Positions 1 to 11,556 are shown, counted from the first letter of the stretch. The stretch is DNA of 64,000 nt from Gammaproteobacteria bacterium (GCA_030429735.1 JAUIET010000001.1:310001-374000), one strand, 5' to 3'. The notes: generated from the sequence alone by a model not told the origin. Numbers and translations: made by a program.

Positions 1-44
1 CTTTGCCAAGACCTTCGCTGACAGTAATGGGCTGTAACAGACTG

Positions 45-1955
45 TCAGGTCCTGAGCTGCTTTTCTATCCACTCATCTATTATGCGCTGCAAGACATTCA
101 GCGGTACAGCGCCAAATTTAAGCACTTCATCATGATAGGCACGGATATCAAACCGTTCGCCCAGACGTGTACGCGCATTTTCACGTAACTCCAGAATCTT
201 CAGCATGCCAACCTTGTAGGCAGTGGCTTGCCCTGGCATCACAATGTGGCGCTCTACCATTTTAGTGGCATCCCAGACACTGTTAGGAGTATTGCTGACG
301 TAATAGTCTATACCTTGTTCACGAGTCCATTTCTTCGCATGAACACCCGTATCCACCACCAGTCGACACGCCCGCCATAGTTCCATTGCAAGCCGGCCAA
401 AGTCCGAATACGGGTCGGAATAGAGGCCGATTTCTTTTGGAACATACTCCGAGTACAAGCCCCAGCCTTCTGTATAGGCCGTGTAACCACCGTGCTTGCG
501 AAACTTCGGTACGTCCTTCAGTTCCTGGGCAATGGCCAACTGCATATGGTGACCAGGAATGCCCTCATGATAGGCCAGCGCCTCCATCTGATAGATTGGC
601 ATCGATTTCATGTCGTACAGGTTAGCGTAATAAATACCGGGGCGACTGCCATCCTCTGACGGGCGCTGATAAAACGCTTTGCCCGCAGATTGCTCACGAA
701 ATGGTTCAACCGCTTTGACTATCAGTTCGGCTTTTGGCTTGGTGATAAACAGCTCATCCAATCTGGGCTTCAGATGGTTGATCAGCTCGGTTGCTTCGCT
801 CAGATAGCGCTGCTTTCCCTCTTCCGTATCCGGATAGTAAAAGCGAGAGTCATCGCGCATAAATTGCATGAACGCTTTCAAATCGCCTTCAAACTCCACC
901 TGATCTTTGATCGCGGTCATCTCTTGATGTATGCGCGCCACCTCGCTGAGGCCCAACTGATGTATGTCTTCAGCAGTCATGTCGGTTGTGGTCATTCGTT
1001 GTAAAGCGACGCTGTAAAACGCCTCGCCGTCAGGCCACTTCCACACACCATCATCGGTAGTGGCGGTTTTTTCGAGGCTTCGCAGGTGGTCTACCAGGCC
1101 TTCATACGCGGCCTTGAATTCCGTCTGCAATGCCTTTTCCAATGACGCGATCAAGTCGTCGCCTTTTTGTTGGGAAACGACCTCAGTGTCAACCAGCGTT
1201 TTAACTTTTGATTTGAAGTCGCTGAGCAAGGCATTGTCTTCCGCATTGTCTTCAAACGGCGCGCCTTTAATAATGTTAAGACTATCGCGAATAACGTGTG
1301 CGAATACAAACTTTGGCGGCAGTATGCCAGCGGCCGCGCGCTCATCGATGCCTTCTCGCATTTGCGCAAAGAATTTATCGACCGTTTTAACCCGGTTTAT
1401 GTAGGCTTTTGCGTCTGCCAGATCCTGTACCCGATGCTGGTTGATCAGCAATGCCGGCACCGCACTGTGCGTTCCGCGCATTTGTTCAACTGGGTAGTTA
1501 TGCATGCGCCACCGAAAATCTGCAATGCTGTTCTCCAGATCCTGGCGCATCAATTCGTAACTGAGTGCTTCGCTGGCATGTAACTGATCAAGCTTCAGAG
1601 TATGTAACTCAGCCAACTGGCGCTTATGCATTTCCAGGGTTTCACGCTCGTACTCTTCGCTGAGGTTGTCCCACTTATCATTGTCATTTTTTCTGCCCAG
1701 GTAGGTTTGATACATTGGGCTGCGCGCAACGGATTCTTCGAAGAACCGCGCAAACATATCGTTTGCCCGATTATTTTCTTGACGCACTTCAGTGTCTTGC
1801 GGCGCTGTCTGTTGATTGTCAGCGTTTGATGCAGCCACGTCTGTTGTGGCGCTGTCTACTACCGGGGATTGTTCCGATCCACACCCGAACAACATTGTTA
1901 AAAAGGCGAAGATTGCGATGCTCGCCGACCATTTTCTGTTCAGTATGACATTCAT
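45..1955 (-). CDS. DUF885 family lipoprotein/peptidase-like protein
   Basis: 636-aa ORF with lipoprotein-type N-terminus (FLTMLFGCGS) and HEGIPGHHMQ motif typical of DUF885. Confidence 0.85.
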   Translation of the reverse strand: MNVILNRKWSASIAIFAFLTMLFGCGSEQSPVVDSATTDVAASNADNQQTAPQDTEVRQENNRANDMFARFFEESVARSPMYQTYLGRKNDNDKWDNLSEEYERETLEMHKRQLAELHTLKLDQLHASEALSYELMRQDLENSIADFRWRMHNYPVEQMRGTHSAVPALLINQHRVQDLADAKAYINRVKTVDKFFAQMREGIDERAAAGILPPKFVFAHVIRDSLNIIKGAPFEDNAEDNALLSDFKSKVKTLVDTEVVSQQKGDDLIASLEKALQTEFKAAYEGLVDHLRSLEKTATTDDGVWKWPDGEAFYSVALQRMTTTDMTAEDIHQLGLSEVARIHQEMTAIKDQVEFEGDLKAFMQFMRDDSRFYYPDTEEGKQRYLSEATELINHLKPRLDELFITKPKAELIVKAVEPFREQSAGKAFYQRPSEDGSRPGIYYANLYDMKSMPIYQMEALAYHEGIPGHHMQLAIAQELKDVPKFRKHGGYTAYTEGWGLYSEYVPKEIGLYSDPYSDFGRLAMELWRACRLVVDTGVHAKKWTREQGIDYYVSNTPNSVWDATKMVERHIVMPGQATAYKVGMLKILELRENARTRLGERFDIRAYHDEVLKFGAVPLNVLQRIIDEWIEKQLRT

Positions 1956-2044
1956 GATAATAATCCCCAGTGCGCGTATTAGCCGTGAAACGATCCAATA
2001 ACGGTTTCCCTCAAAGAAAAGGCCCCCATCTATTGCCTTTAACC

Positions 2045-2233
2045 CTACTCGCTGTCAGTGCTTGCCCAAAGCTCGATATTGCCAAGACTGTCTATAGACA
2101 CCGAGAGTTCAATAGGGCGGCAACAAACCTGGCAGTCTTCGATATACTCTTGCTGCTCAACGGAATCATCTATCAGAACTGAGATGGTTTCTCCGCAGTA
2201 GGGGCACTGAGTGCGCTGCTCCAGTATTTGCAT
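2045..2233 (-). CDS. CPXCG motif-containing cysteine-rich protein
   Basis: 62 aa with CPYCGE and CQVCCRP motifs. Confidence 0.8.
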   Translation of the reverse strand: MQILEQRTQCPYCGETISVLIDDSVEQQEYIEDCQVCCRPIELSVSIDSLGNIELWASTDSE

Positions 2234-2283
2234 AACAAAGTGGTGTCCTGTTAACCTCGCCGGAGTGGCCCGCCATTCGAGGC

Positions 2284-3210
2284 CTACAGCGAATTAAAGG
2301 CCTGCAGAATTTGCTTGCGCTGTGTTTGGTCAGGAAGCTCCGCAAAACCTGCGCCCATATTGTCTCGTGTATGCTTGGGTTTACTGCTTGCCGGAATCAC
2401 ACAGGTTGCAGCCGGGTGACCCAAAATCCACTTCAGATATAACTGGCCCCAGCTGGTGCAGTGTAATTCTTCAGCCACAGCTGGCAACGGCTTGCCGCGA
2501 CTTCGACTGAACAATTCACCGCGCTGATAAGGCCGGTTGATCAATGTCGCGATTCCTTTGTCTTGCGCCATCGGCAATAACACTTGCTCGGCTTCCCTGT
2601 CCATAATGTTGTAGCTCAGCTGCACGAAATCCAGCGGCTCCTTGCGCATTATGTCGATCAATTCGCTGTGGAAGCGACCGTGTGATGTGGTGACTCCCAA
2701 ATAGCGTATCTTGCCCTGCTCTTTCCATTCGCGCAGCGTTTTGAGGTGTGTTTGCCAGTCTTTCAGATTGTGGATTTGCATAAGGTCCATGACAGGTACC
2801 GACATCTTACGCATCGACTCCCGCATTTGTTCGATGCCGGCTTGCTCACCTCGCGTCCACACCTTCGTCGCCGCGAACAGGTCACCTGCATTATCGAGTT
2901 TTGGTAATAACTGGCCCACGATACTTTCCGCCGGACCATACATGGGTGAGGAGTCCAGTAACTGCCCGCCATTGCTAAAAAATATCCGCAGAACTTCCAG
3001 AAGCTGTTGTTGGAACGCCGCATCGTCTGGGTTGATAAAGGTTCGCGAAGTGCCCATGCCCACCACCGCCAATTTTTCACCGCTGGACGGAATAATTTTC
3101 CTGATACGCACGGGCTCTTCGGCAGCAAACAATGCTGGATTGTTCCCAGCGATCGCCAGCATAGCGGCATTTTTAAGAAATCGCCGCCTATCAATCGACA
3201 TCAAGGACAT
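2284..3210 (-). CDS. Aldo/keto reductase with Tat-like signal
   Basis: RRRFLKNAAMLAIAG N-terminus; AKR fold sequence (LLDSSPMYGPAE, YLGVTTSH). Confidence 0.85.
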   Translation of the reverse strand: MSLMSIDRRRFLKNAAMLAIAGNNPALFAAEEPVRIRKIIPSSGEKLAVVGMGTSRTFINPDDAAFQQQLLEVLRIFFSNGGQLLDSSPMYGPAESIVGQLLPKLDNAGDLFAATKVWTRGEQAGIEQMRESMRKMSVPVMDLMQIHNLKDWQTHLKTLREWKEQGKIRYLGVTTSHGRFHSELIDIMRKEPLDFVQLSYNIMDREAEQVLLPMAQDKGIATLINRPYQRGELFSRSRGKPLPAVAEELHCTSWGQLYLKWILGHPAATCVIPASSKPKHTRDNMGAGFAELPDQTQRKQILQAFNSL

Positions 3211-3469
3211 AACTAACCTCCACTAGCTACTCAATTGGTGCGACAGCCAATCCATCGCGTCACTGATGATACCAAAACAACGTCTTTGCATCTGCGCCAA
3301 TGCAGGCTCACGGTTGATTTAGCGGCAGTAGCTGCTCAGCAGATAATTCTCGCGATACAATGCTGCTTTACACCTTAGACATCGTTTTACGGTTTATTTA
3401 CGCTCGACGATTAACGCCTGGCAACCTGCTTCCGCTATGCTGTGCGCTGAGAATTACGCGAGGATCGCA

Positions 3470-4726
3470 TTGAGTATTTTCGATCGCATTGACCGACGAC
3501 TTCGGCCTTTCATTATCTTGCTTGGTTTCTTGCTGGTCGCAGGCCTTTTTTTCTTTAACGAGCCCACGCCAGACCGCGCGGCGCCAGCCAGGCCAGCCCC
3601 CATTTCGGTTGAGGTAATGCCGCTTGTGCGGGAGAACATGCAGATTAATGTGGAAAGTTACGGCACAGTCCAGCCGCGCACGCAGAGTATGCTGGTCGCT
3701 CAGGTGTCCGGGCAAATAACGCGCGTGAATCCCGCGTTTCGCGATGGCGGGTTTTTCGATAAAAATGAAGTGTTGCTGGAGATTGACCCACGCGACTATG
3801 CTGCCAACGTAAAGATTGCTGAAGCCAGCTTGGTCGACGCACAACAGCTACTGATGGAAGAAACCGCCAGAGCCAAGCAGGCCGAAAAAGACTGGGAGCG
3901 ACTTGGGCGTGGCGAAAAACCCAGCGATCTGGTGCTTCGTAAGCCGCAGTTGCTGGCTGCCAAAGCGCGCCTTGCGTCCGCCAGTGCAAATCTGGACAAG
4001 GTTCAGCTGGATTTGGAGCGAACCAGAATACGCGCTCCCTACGCAGGTAGAACCCTGAAGAGCCTGGTTGATCTGGGTCAGGTAGTCTCCATGAATGCCC
4101 AACTTGGCGAAATATACGCAACCGATGCGGTGGAGGTTCGCTTACCGATTCGCAATCGCGACCTTGCCTATGTGCATCTGCCCGAGCGCTACACCAATTC
4201 ACAGCCTGAGTCCGATGAACTGCCCGCTGTTGTGCTCACCTCACAGCTTACGGGCAATGAATTCTGGGAGGGAAAAATCGTTCGTACAGAAAGCGCCATT
4301 GACACCAATGCCCGACAATTGCACGTAGTCGCCAAAATTGACGAGCCATTTGCCGCCATTGATCCCAATAGTGATCAGCAAACCTCAACGCGGCCAATCA
4401 AGATCGGCGAGTATGTGAACGCATTCATAAGCGGCAAAACGCTTAGCGATGTTATTGCTATCCCGGTTGATGCAATCTACCAGAGCAGCTATGTCTATAC
4501 GGTTGTCGATGGCTTGTTGCAACGTCGCGCCATAGAGATCACCTGGCAGAGTGGCGATCGGGCGATTATCGGGTCAGGACTTGAAGAGGGTGACCGGCTG
4601 GTTATCACCCCGCTGGGACAAGTCACTTCTGGTGTTCGGGTAACCGCGACCGAGTTTGAGCCCCCGGCAACGGCCGATGTTCTGCAAAACTCTGTAACCG
4701 GAAGTAACCAGGACGCCGGCACATGA
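3470..4726 (+). CDS. RND efflux periplasmic adaptor subunit
   Basis: Membrane fusion protein sequence; the ORF opens at 3437, but a TTG at 3470 preceded by GAGGA is the likelier start. Confidence 0.85.
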   Translation: MSIFDRIDRRLRPFIILLGFLLVAGLFFFNEPTPDRAAPARPAPISVEVMPLVRENMQINVESYGTVQPRTQSMLVAQVSGQITRVNPAFRDGGFFDKNEVLLEIDPRDYAANVKIAEASLVDAQQLLMEETARAKQAEKDWERLGRGEKPSDLVLRKPQLLAAKARLASASANLDKVQLDLERTRIRAPYAGRTLKSLVDLGQVVSMNAQLGEIYATDAVEVRLPIRNRDLAYVHLPERYTNSQPESDELPAVVLTSQLTGNEFWEGKIVRTESAIDTNARQLHVVAKIDEPFAAIDPNSDQQTSTRPIKIGEYVNAFISGKTLSDVIAIPVDAIYQSSYVYTVVDGLLQRRAIEITWQSGDRAIIGSGLEEGDRLVITPLGQVTSGVRVTATEFEPPATADVLQNSVTGSNQDAGT

Positions 4727-7700
4727 TCAATTGGTTTGTTCGCAATACGGTTGCTGCCAATCTGCTGATGTTCTCAATTGTATTGGGCGGCTTACTTGCC
4801 CTGTCGAGTACAGTTCTGCTTGAAGTATTTCCACCTGGCGATATGCGGATGGTCACTATTTCGGTACCGCTTCGTGGGGCAACTCCGGAAGATGTCGAAC
4901 TCGGTATCGCCGTTAGAATAGAAGAAGCGGTACAAGACCTGGAGGGCATCAAAGAAATAGTCAGCACCTCGTCAGAGGGTTCAACCAATATTTCCATAGA
5001 GTTGGCCGAAGGTTATGACGAACGCGAGCTTCTTGCCGATGTGAAATCACGGGTTGATGCAATCAACACATTACCAGCTGATGCTGAGAAGCCCGTTATT
5101 AGCCTGGCACAATGGCAGTTTGCGGTGATTGATCTTGTGGTTTCTGCAGATCTGCCCGAAGTTGAATTACGTACCTATACGGAACAAATTCGCGATGAAG
5201 TGCTTCGCATCGACGGTATATCGGTTGCTGAAATCGAGTTTGGCCGTAACTACGAAATTAACATCGAAGTGTCACAAGACAAATTGCGAGACGCGCAACT
5301 GACCTTGTCTGATGTGGCAAATCTTATTCGGGAAAGCTCACTGGATGTATCCGCTGGCAATCTTCGCGCGCAGGGTGGCGATGTTTTGATTCGTTCCAAA
5401 GGCCAGGCTTACCGCAAGAATGACTTCGAGTCGATAGTGGTGAAAACCAACCCGGACGGCTCGATACTTCGTATTTCCGATATTGCCACAGTGCGCGACG
5501 GCTTCGAAGAAGACAGTATCCGCTCACGTTTTAACGGCCATAACACGCTGTTTATAAAAGTGTATCGCGCCAGTAACGAAGGTGCGCTGGACATCGCCGA
5601 AAAAGTACATCAGTACATTGCCGACAAACAATCGACTCTACCAGAAGGGGTGGTGCTGAGTTACTGGGATGACGATTCAGAACTTTTAAAATCGCGCCTG
5701 GGTACGCTGGTTAACAATATCTGGCAGGGTGGTCTGCTGGTCATACTGTTGTTAACCCTGTTCTTGCGACCTGCTGTGTCGTTTTGGGTATTCATTGGTA
5801 TACCCATCAGCTTTATTGGCGCATTTATGGTGCTCGGCTTTCTGGATGTCAGCATCAATATGATGAGTTTGTATGGTTTTATCCTGGTATTGGGCCTGGT
5901 GGTGGACGATGCCATTGTGACCGGCGAGAGTATTTATACCTCACTGGCCGAACATGGCCCGGGCGACGACGCCGCGATAGAAGGGACCCATCGAGTTGCT
6001 ATACCTGTGACCTTTGGCGTGCTTACAACAATCGCCGCCTTCATGCCATTGCTGGCTCTCGAGGGGCACATGTCCCGCATGATGGAACCTGTGCCTATTG
6101 TCATCGGTGCCATCCTCATGTTCTCGTTAATCGAAAGCAAATTGGTTCTGCCGGCGCATCTGAAGAATATCGAAGTGCGCAGGCAGCCCAATAGCAACGG
6201 CAAAAACAGCTGGTTCCGCCGCTTTGAATTATGGCAGCAGGATTTTGCGGATGGTTTCGAGCAAGCCATAATCAAGTACTACAAACCGGCACTGAAGACC
6301 GCTGTGAAGAACCGCTACAGTGTTCTGGCCGCGTTCCTTGGCCTATTTGCATTAGCGCTCTCACTATTACTGAAAGGATGGCTGCCGTTTACATTTATGC
6401 CACGCATCCCCGCGGAAACTGTTGCCGCCAGTCTCACTATGCCGGTGGGCACTCCTTTCGAAGTAACCGACCGTCATATTGCTCGAATGACAGAAGCGGC
6501 CGAGCAAATTCGCGATAAATACACAGATGCAGACGGCAATAGCGCAATACGTCATATATTGTCTGTCAGTGGTGGCAGCGGTCGCGGAGGTGCGGCAAGC
6601 CATCGTGGCAGGGTAGCTATTGAAACCGTGCCCTTGGCAGAAAGAACCATTCCGCTTGATCCGGCAGAAGTTACCCGCGAGTGGCGGGAATTGATCGGCC
6701 CGATCGCCGGAGCTGAATCTTTGAATATGCGCTCTGAGCTGTTTCGTTTTGGCGACCCGATCAATGTGCAGCTTAGCGGCCACTCGCTGGAGACACTCGG
6801 CAAAGTAGCTGATCAGGTCAAGCAACGACTCGCCAGCTACCCAACTGTTTTTGACGTTGCTGATTCTTTATCTGACGGTAAAGATGAGCTGCGTGTGGAG
6901 TTGACCAATCAAGGTACCGTGCTGGGACTGACTCGTTCCAGTATTCTTCGCCAGATCAGCGAAGCATTTCGGGGTTTTGAAGCACAGAGAATCCAGCGTG
7001 GCCGTGATGACGTACGCGTATTGGTTCGCCTGCCAAAGAGTGAACGAAGCAATCAGGACACGCTGAGCGAACTACTTATTCAGACACCAGATGGCCGGCA
7101 AGTGCCTCTGGCGCACGTGGCTGAGATCTCGCCATCAACCGGTCCATCCACCATTCGCCGAGTTGACCGCTATCGTGTTGTTAACGTGACGGCTGACTTC
7201 GACAAAAAGAAAACCAATGCGATAACGCTTAACGCGGACCTTGGCCAATTTCTGGATGAGCTGCTAGCACAATACCCCGGAGTCAGCTATTCATTGGAGG
7301 GCGAAGCAAGGGAACAACGGGAAACAACACAGAGTTTGAGCGTTGCGTTAGTGGCTTTACTGTTTCTAATATATTGCCTGCTGGCCCTGCCGCTGAAGTC
7401 TTACACACAGCCGTTGATTGTGATGTCTATAATACCTTTCAGTTTGATTGGCGCAGTTATTGGCCATCTGATAATGGGTCAGTATTTCGCCATGGTCAGC
7501 TATATGGGCTTACTCGCTTTGGTGGGCGTTGTGATCAATGACAGCCTGGTACTGGTAGATTTTGTCAACCAAAGCCGGCGCAAGGGCCTGGATCTTTTTG
7601 ATTCCGTAATCAATGCCGGGCCGCTACGATTTCGTGCGGTCATGTTAACGTCAGTCACAACCTTTGTCGGTTTGATGCCAATGATGTTTGTCAGTTCTAC

Positions 7701-7869
7701 CCAGTCGCTGTTTATGATTCCAATGGCGATTTCACTGGGCTTCGGTATATTGTTCGCTACTGCAATTACGCTATTTCTGGTGCCGTGCAACATGCTGATT
7801 GCCAACGATATGGGTAATGGTCTGCGGCGTCTATTCGGGCGAAGTGGCAACGCCGAAGTCACCGCCTAG
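4723..7869 (+). CDS. RND efflux permease subunit (AcrB/MMPL-type)
   Basis: 1048 aa, overlaps the adaptor stop by 4 bp; RND transmembrane motifs (VLGLVVDDAIVTGES). Confidence 0.93.
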   Translation: MINWFVRNTVAANLLMFSIVLGGLLALSSTVLLEVFPPGDMRMVTISVPLRGATPEDVELGIAVRIEEAVQDLEGIKEIVSTSSEGSTNISIELAEGYDERELLADVKSRVDAINTLPADAEKPVISLAQWQFAVIDLVVSADLPEVELRTYTEQIRDEVLRIDGISVAEIEFGRNYEINIEVSQDKLRDAQLTLSDVANLIRESSLDVSAGNLRAQGGDVLIRSKGQAYRKNDFESIVVKTNPDGSILRISDIATVRDGFEEDSIRSRFNGHNTLFIKVYRASNEGALDIAEKVHQYIADKQSTLPEGVVLSYWDDDSELLKSRLGTLVNNIWQGGLLVILLLTLFLRPAVSFWVFIGIPISFIGAFMVLGFLDVSINMMSLYGFILVLGLVVDDAIVTGESIYTSLAEHGPGDDAAIEGTHRVAIPVTFGVLTTIAAFMPLLALEGHMSRMMEPVPIVIGAILMFSLIESKLVLPAHLKNIEVRRQPNSNGKNSWFRRFELWQQDFADGFEQAIIKYYKPALKTAVKNRYSVLAAFLGLFALALSLLLKGWLPFTFMPRIPAETVAASLTMPVGTPFEVTDRHIARMTEAAEQIRDKYTDADGNSAIRHILSVSGGSGRGGAASHRGRVAIETVPLAERTIPLDPAEVTREWRELIGPIAGAESLNMRSELFRFGDPINVQLSGHSLETLGKVADQVKQRLASYPTVFDVADSLSDGKDELRVELTNQGTVLGLTRSSILRQISEAFRGFEAQRIQRGRDDVRVLVRLPKSERSNQDTLSELLIQTPDGRQVPLAHVAEISPSTGPSTIRRVDRYRVVNVTADFDKKKTNAITLNADLGQFLDELLAQYPGVSYSLEGEAREQRETTQSLSVALVALLFLIYCLLALPLKSYTQPLIVMSIIPFSLIGAVIGHLIMGQYFAMVSYMGLLALVGVVINDSLVLVDFVNQSRRKGLDLFDSVINAGPLRFRAVMLTSVTTFVGLMPMMFVSSTQSLFMIPMAISLGFGILFATAITLFLVPCNMLIANDMGNGLRRLFGRSGNAEVTA

Positions 7870-9309
7870 CGCAAGATAAAAGTTAATACGGTTTTTTAGC
7901 AACTCGGTTTCCAGTTGCGCCAGTTGGCTTTGCCGATCGAACGCTGTTCGCTGAGCCTGTAACCAGGTATTCAAATTGCTCAAGCCTGCAACATAGGATT
8001 CAAATGCTTGTCGCTCTGCTTGTTGTGATATCTGATCGGCACGACGCGCCGCTTCCAATCGTTCTTTGATGAGCAATTCATTATCGATACTTTGCTCAAC
8101 TTCACTGATGGCATTTAACACAGTGCTTTTATAATCGGCCACGCTGGCAGCAAGCAGTGCCTGTTGCCGACGCTGCTCAGCAGCCAATTGACCGCCTTGA
8201 AACAGGGGCGCTGCAATACCTGCAACAGCGCTCCAAAAAACATCGTCGCCATTAAGAACATCGCGCAGCCGCTGATTGCTGGCGCCGTAGGTGCCACGCA
8301 AGCTAAGACTGGGCAGGCGATTGGCTTTTGCAACACCCAGATTTGCCTGCTGGCTTAGCAAAGCATGACGGCTGGCCTCAATATCCGGGCGGCGCTCGAG
8401 CAGTGTAAGTGGCAATTGGAGCGGAATATCAATACTCAGCGTCGGTGCTTTGTTTGGCAGATCAAGCTGATTGTCCGGGTATCGACCCAGCAATATCTTC
8501 AGCTGCCTCACCACACTTTGAAAATTTTGTTGCCTGAGGATCGTGGTGGCCTGCGAAGCATCGGCTTCGGCGCGCGCCGAATACACGTCAAGCGCATCGC
8601 GTATACCCGAGCTAAAGCCGTTTTCAATAATATCGAGATTATCACGCAGATTTTTTTCTCGCTGTTGCGCAAGACGCCATTGCTGCTTGAGTTCGATGGT
8701 ATCCAGCCAGGTACGGGCAATTTGCGCAGCCAGGGAAAACTGCGACCAACGCAGTAACTGGTCTTGCTGCAGAGCGGTGTTCACGGCGGCCTTCTGACCG
8801 AGCGCGAGCTGCCCCCAGACATCCAACTCCCAGCTGGCAGACACACTGGCATTGACCGTTTCAGTAATCGCACTGCCCGCAGTGGTAAAGGCCGTATTGG
8901 CGCGCTGCTGTCGATTACCATCCAGTGCCGCACTCAGGCTTGGCCAGCGTCGCCCACTTGCGATTTTCGCTTGCTCAAACGCGGCGTCACGACGTGCTGA
9001 TGAGGCCTGCAATTCAAGGTTATTCAGCTGTGCCTCAGCAATGATCTGGCTAAGCGCGGCGGAATCTACAAACCTCGCCCAATCGAGCGGCGTATTGGCC
9101 GCGGGTTCACTGCTCCAGCCACTGGCCAGCTTGCCCATGTGAGATAGACTGTCCGAGTCAGACTTATTCAACATAGGTGTGCAGGCAAGCAAGCTGAGAA
9201 AAGCGCTGACACCAAAAACTCTGAGAAACGCTCTTTGCACCGCTTTCTTAACACCTGTTTTGAGAAGGGCTCCGATACTACTGAATCCACAGAAGCTTGT
9301 CAGTGCCAA
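7831..9309 (-). CDS. Efflux outer membrane lipoprotein (NodT/TolC family)
   Basis: 492 aa; LLERRPDIEASRHALLSQQANLGVAKANRLPSLSL is typical of the OMF family. Confidence 0.9.
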   Translation of the reverse strand: MALTSFCGFSSIGALLKTGVKKAVQRAFLRVFGVSAFLSLLACTPMLNKSDSDSLSHMGKLASGWSSEPAANTPLDWARFVDSAALSQIIAEAQLNNLELQASSARRDAAFEQAKIASGRRWPSLSAALDGNRQQRANTAFTTAGSAITETVNASVSASWELDVWGQLALGQKAAVNTALQQDQLLRWSQFSLAAQIARTWLDTIELKQQWRLAQQREKNLRDNLDIIENGFSSGIRDALDVYSARAEADASQATTILRQQNFQSVVRQLKILLGRYPDNQLDLPNKAPTLSIDIPLQLPLTLLERRPDIEASRHALLSQQANLGVAKANRLPSLSLRGTYGASNQRLRDVLNGDDVFWSAVAGIAAPLFQGGQLAAEQRRQQALLAASVADYKSTVLNAISEVEQSIDNELLIKERLEAARRADQISQQAERQAFESYVAGLSNLNTWLQAQRTAFDRQSQLAQLETELLKNRINFYLALGGDFGVATSPE

Positions 9310-9382
9310 GCGGGTAAAGATGAGGTAAATTGAAAATCAGGCAGGCTGTGGTTAGCTGACAAAGGAACACTGGAGATTCACA

Positions 9383-9937
9383 ATGAAACGATGCGCATGG
9401 GCAAACGGCTCTAAACTGGAGCAAGAGTATCATGACACCGAGTGGGGTGTGCCAGTGTATGACGATCGGGTTTTATTCGAATTTCTGGTGCTGGAGGGCG
9501 CGCAAGCGGGCCTAAGCTGGGCAACCATCTTGAATAAGCGCGAGGGCTATCGACACGCGTTTGACGATTTTGATGTGCAGAAAATTGCCCGCTACTCGGA
9601 AGCAAAGATTCAGCAGCTGCTCAACAACCCTGAGATTGTGCGCAACAAACTCAAAGTGCGCGGAACCGTGACCAATGCTCAGCTGTTTATTGATGTGCAA
9701 CAAGAATGTGGCAGCTTTAGCAACTACATTTGGCAATTTGTTGACGGCGAACCCATTAATAACTCGCCTCTTACTGTGGCCGATGTACCGGCCAGCACTG
9801 AACGCTCGGACGCAATGAGCAAGGCTCTGAAGAAACGCGGTTTCAAGTTCGTTGGAACCACCATCTGTTACGCCTATATGCAGGCAGTTGGCATGGTCAA
9901 TGACCATACGACGGACTGTTTTCGCTACCAGTCCTGA
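9383..9937 (+). CDS. tag: DNA-3-methyladenine glycosylase I
   Basis: MKRCAWANG...[31 protein letters not shown] is characteristic of Tag. Confidence 0.95.
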   Translation: MKRCAWANGSKLEQEYHDTEWGVPVYDDRVLFEFLVLEGAQAGLSWATILNKREGYRHAFDDFDVQKIARYSEAKIQQLLNNPEIVRNKLKVRGTVTNAQLFIDVQQECGSFSNYIWQFVDGEPINNSPLTVADVPASTERSDAMSKALKKRGFKFVGTTICYAYMQAVGMVNDHTTDCFRYQS

Positions 9938-10059
9938 CGCGACCGCCGGTCTATAAACACGGAAATAAAGCCTTTAAGCAGACTTTCGGTAGTGTAACCG
10001 CGATTACTGTGGGACAATGGCCGCCGATAACAATTGATCATATTTTGACCTCTTCTAAA

Positions 10060-11556
10060 ATGTATCTACTCCGAATTTTCGCTCTCACGCTGTTCCTTTC
10101 TGCCTGCTCGGGCGGGGAGGTTGAGTCGGATAGCACAGGCGGCGCATCATTGGGCAGCCAAGCGCCGGAGCCCGAACCGCAACCTGAGCCTGAGCCAGAA
10201 CCGCAACCTGAGCCTGAGCCAGAACCGCAGCCTGAGCCAGAACCTGAGCCAGAGCCAGAGCCTCAACCAGCTCCAGAGCCTGCGCCACGGCCCGAACCCG
10301 AGCCCTCCCCAGAGCCGCGGCCAGAACCTACGCCGGAGCCCACCCCGGAACCGCGGCCGGAACCTGAACCCGAGCCGGAACCTGAACCTGAGCCAGAGCC
10401 GGAACCTGAGCCGGAGCCGGAACCTGAGCCGGAGCCGGAACCTGAGCCGGAACCTGAACCTGAGCCAGAACCTGAGCCAGAACCTGAGCCAGAGCCGGAA
10501 CCTGAGCCAGAGCCGGAACCTGAGCCAGAGCCGGAACCTGAGCCGGAACCTGAGCCGGAACCTGAGCCGGAACCTGAGCCGGAACCTGAGCCGGAACCTG
10601 AGCCAGAGCCAGAGCCAGAGCCAGAGCCCAGTCTGCCGCTGACATTTGTTAGCCCGCCAATCGATTTGGCCGGCATCAATGCGAACTTTGCGCAGAACAT
10701 TGCCTACGGCCCGTTTAGCCGGAATCAATTTGACGTTTTTCTTCCGGAATCAAGCGCTCCCACCGCGCTAGTCATTTATATGCACGGCGGCGCTTTTATC
10801 TCTGGGGATAAGTCCGTTTCGTATATTCCGGTGCGTGCGGCTCAGATTCGCCAATTTCTGCAAGCGAATATCGCATTCGCTACGATTAACTACCGTTATA
10901 TTCTGGCAAACGACAGCGAAGGGGTTATTAAACCTATGCGGGATGCGGCGCGCGCACTGCAGTTCATGCGCTTCCACGCCGATGCACTTAACATCAACAA
11001 ACGGCGCGTCGCAATGTATGGCTATTCCGCTGGCGCCGGCACAAGCCTGTGGCTGGCGTTTCATGATGACATGGCACAACCGGGTAGCGGCGATCCAGTA
11101 CTGCGGGAGTCCACGCGCCTGTTGGGAGCCGGCGGAATCGAAGGGCAGGCAACCTATGATTTGCTGAAATGGGAAACCGTTGTTTTTACAGATTTTGGCT
11201 TCACACTAGAGGAAATTGCCAACAGCATCGGCTTGTTCGATCGTATGCTGGCGTTTAACGGTGTGTCAACTTATGGTGACATGTTCACCGCTAGCGGCAA
11301 TGCCTATCGGGCCAATGTTGATATGTTAGGCTTGATGAGCCCGGACGACCCTGAGTTTTTCTTCAGCAACACACGCGAGCCACCGGGCTTTCCAACAAAT
11401 GAGACTGAGCTGGTTCACCACGGCTTGCATGGTACGGCATTGCTCAATCGAGCGAACGCAATTGGCCATCCGAGTGTTATCTATGCGCCACAGGTTGGGA
11501 TTTCTGACCCTTCCGGGGAGCAGATCGCACCGTTTTTAATTCGAAAATTGCGGTAA
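10060..11556 (+). CDS. Alpha/beta hydrolase lipoprotein with a long Pro-Glu repeat linker
   Basis: Lipobox-like [11 protein letters not shown]; ~150-aa (PE)n tract; hydrolase motifs MHGGAF and GYSAGA. Confidence 0.8.
   Translation: MYLLRIFALTLFLSACSGGEVESDSTGGASLGSQAPEPEPQPEPEPEPQPEPEPEPQPEPEPEPEPEPQPAPEPAPRPEPEPSPEPRPEPTPEPTPEPRPEPEPEPEPEPEPEPEPEPEPEPEPEPEPEPEPEPEPEPEPEPEPEPEPEPEPEPEPEPEPEPEPEPEPEPEPEPEPEPEPEPEPEPEPEPSLPLTFVSPPIDLAGINANFAQNIAYGPFSRNQFDVFLPESSAPTALVIYMHGGAFISGDKSVSYIPVRAAQIRQFLQANIAFATINYRYILANDSEGVIKPMRDAARALQFMRFHADALNINKRRVAMYGYSAGAGTSLWLAFHDDMAQPGSGDPVLRESTRLLGAGGIEGQATYDLLKWETVVFTDFGFTLEEIANSIGLFDRMLAFNGVSTYGDMFTASGNAYRANVDMLGLMSPDDPEFFFSNTREPPGFPTNETELVHHGLHGTALLNRANAIGHPSVIYAPQVGISDPSGEQIAPFLIRKLR
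10164..10627 (+). repeat. Low-complexity tandem repeat encoding (Pro-Glu)n
   Basis: Repeated 6/12-mer units such as cctgagccggaa. Confidence 0.9.

Noticed and set aside
10147-10728. Reverse-strand and frame-shifted ORFs (GSGSGS..., RFRLRF..., ALALAQ...) over the PE repeat
   Set aside because: Low-complexity translations of the repeat in other frames
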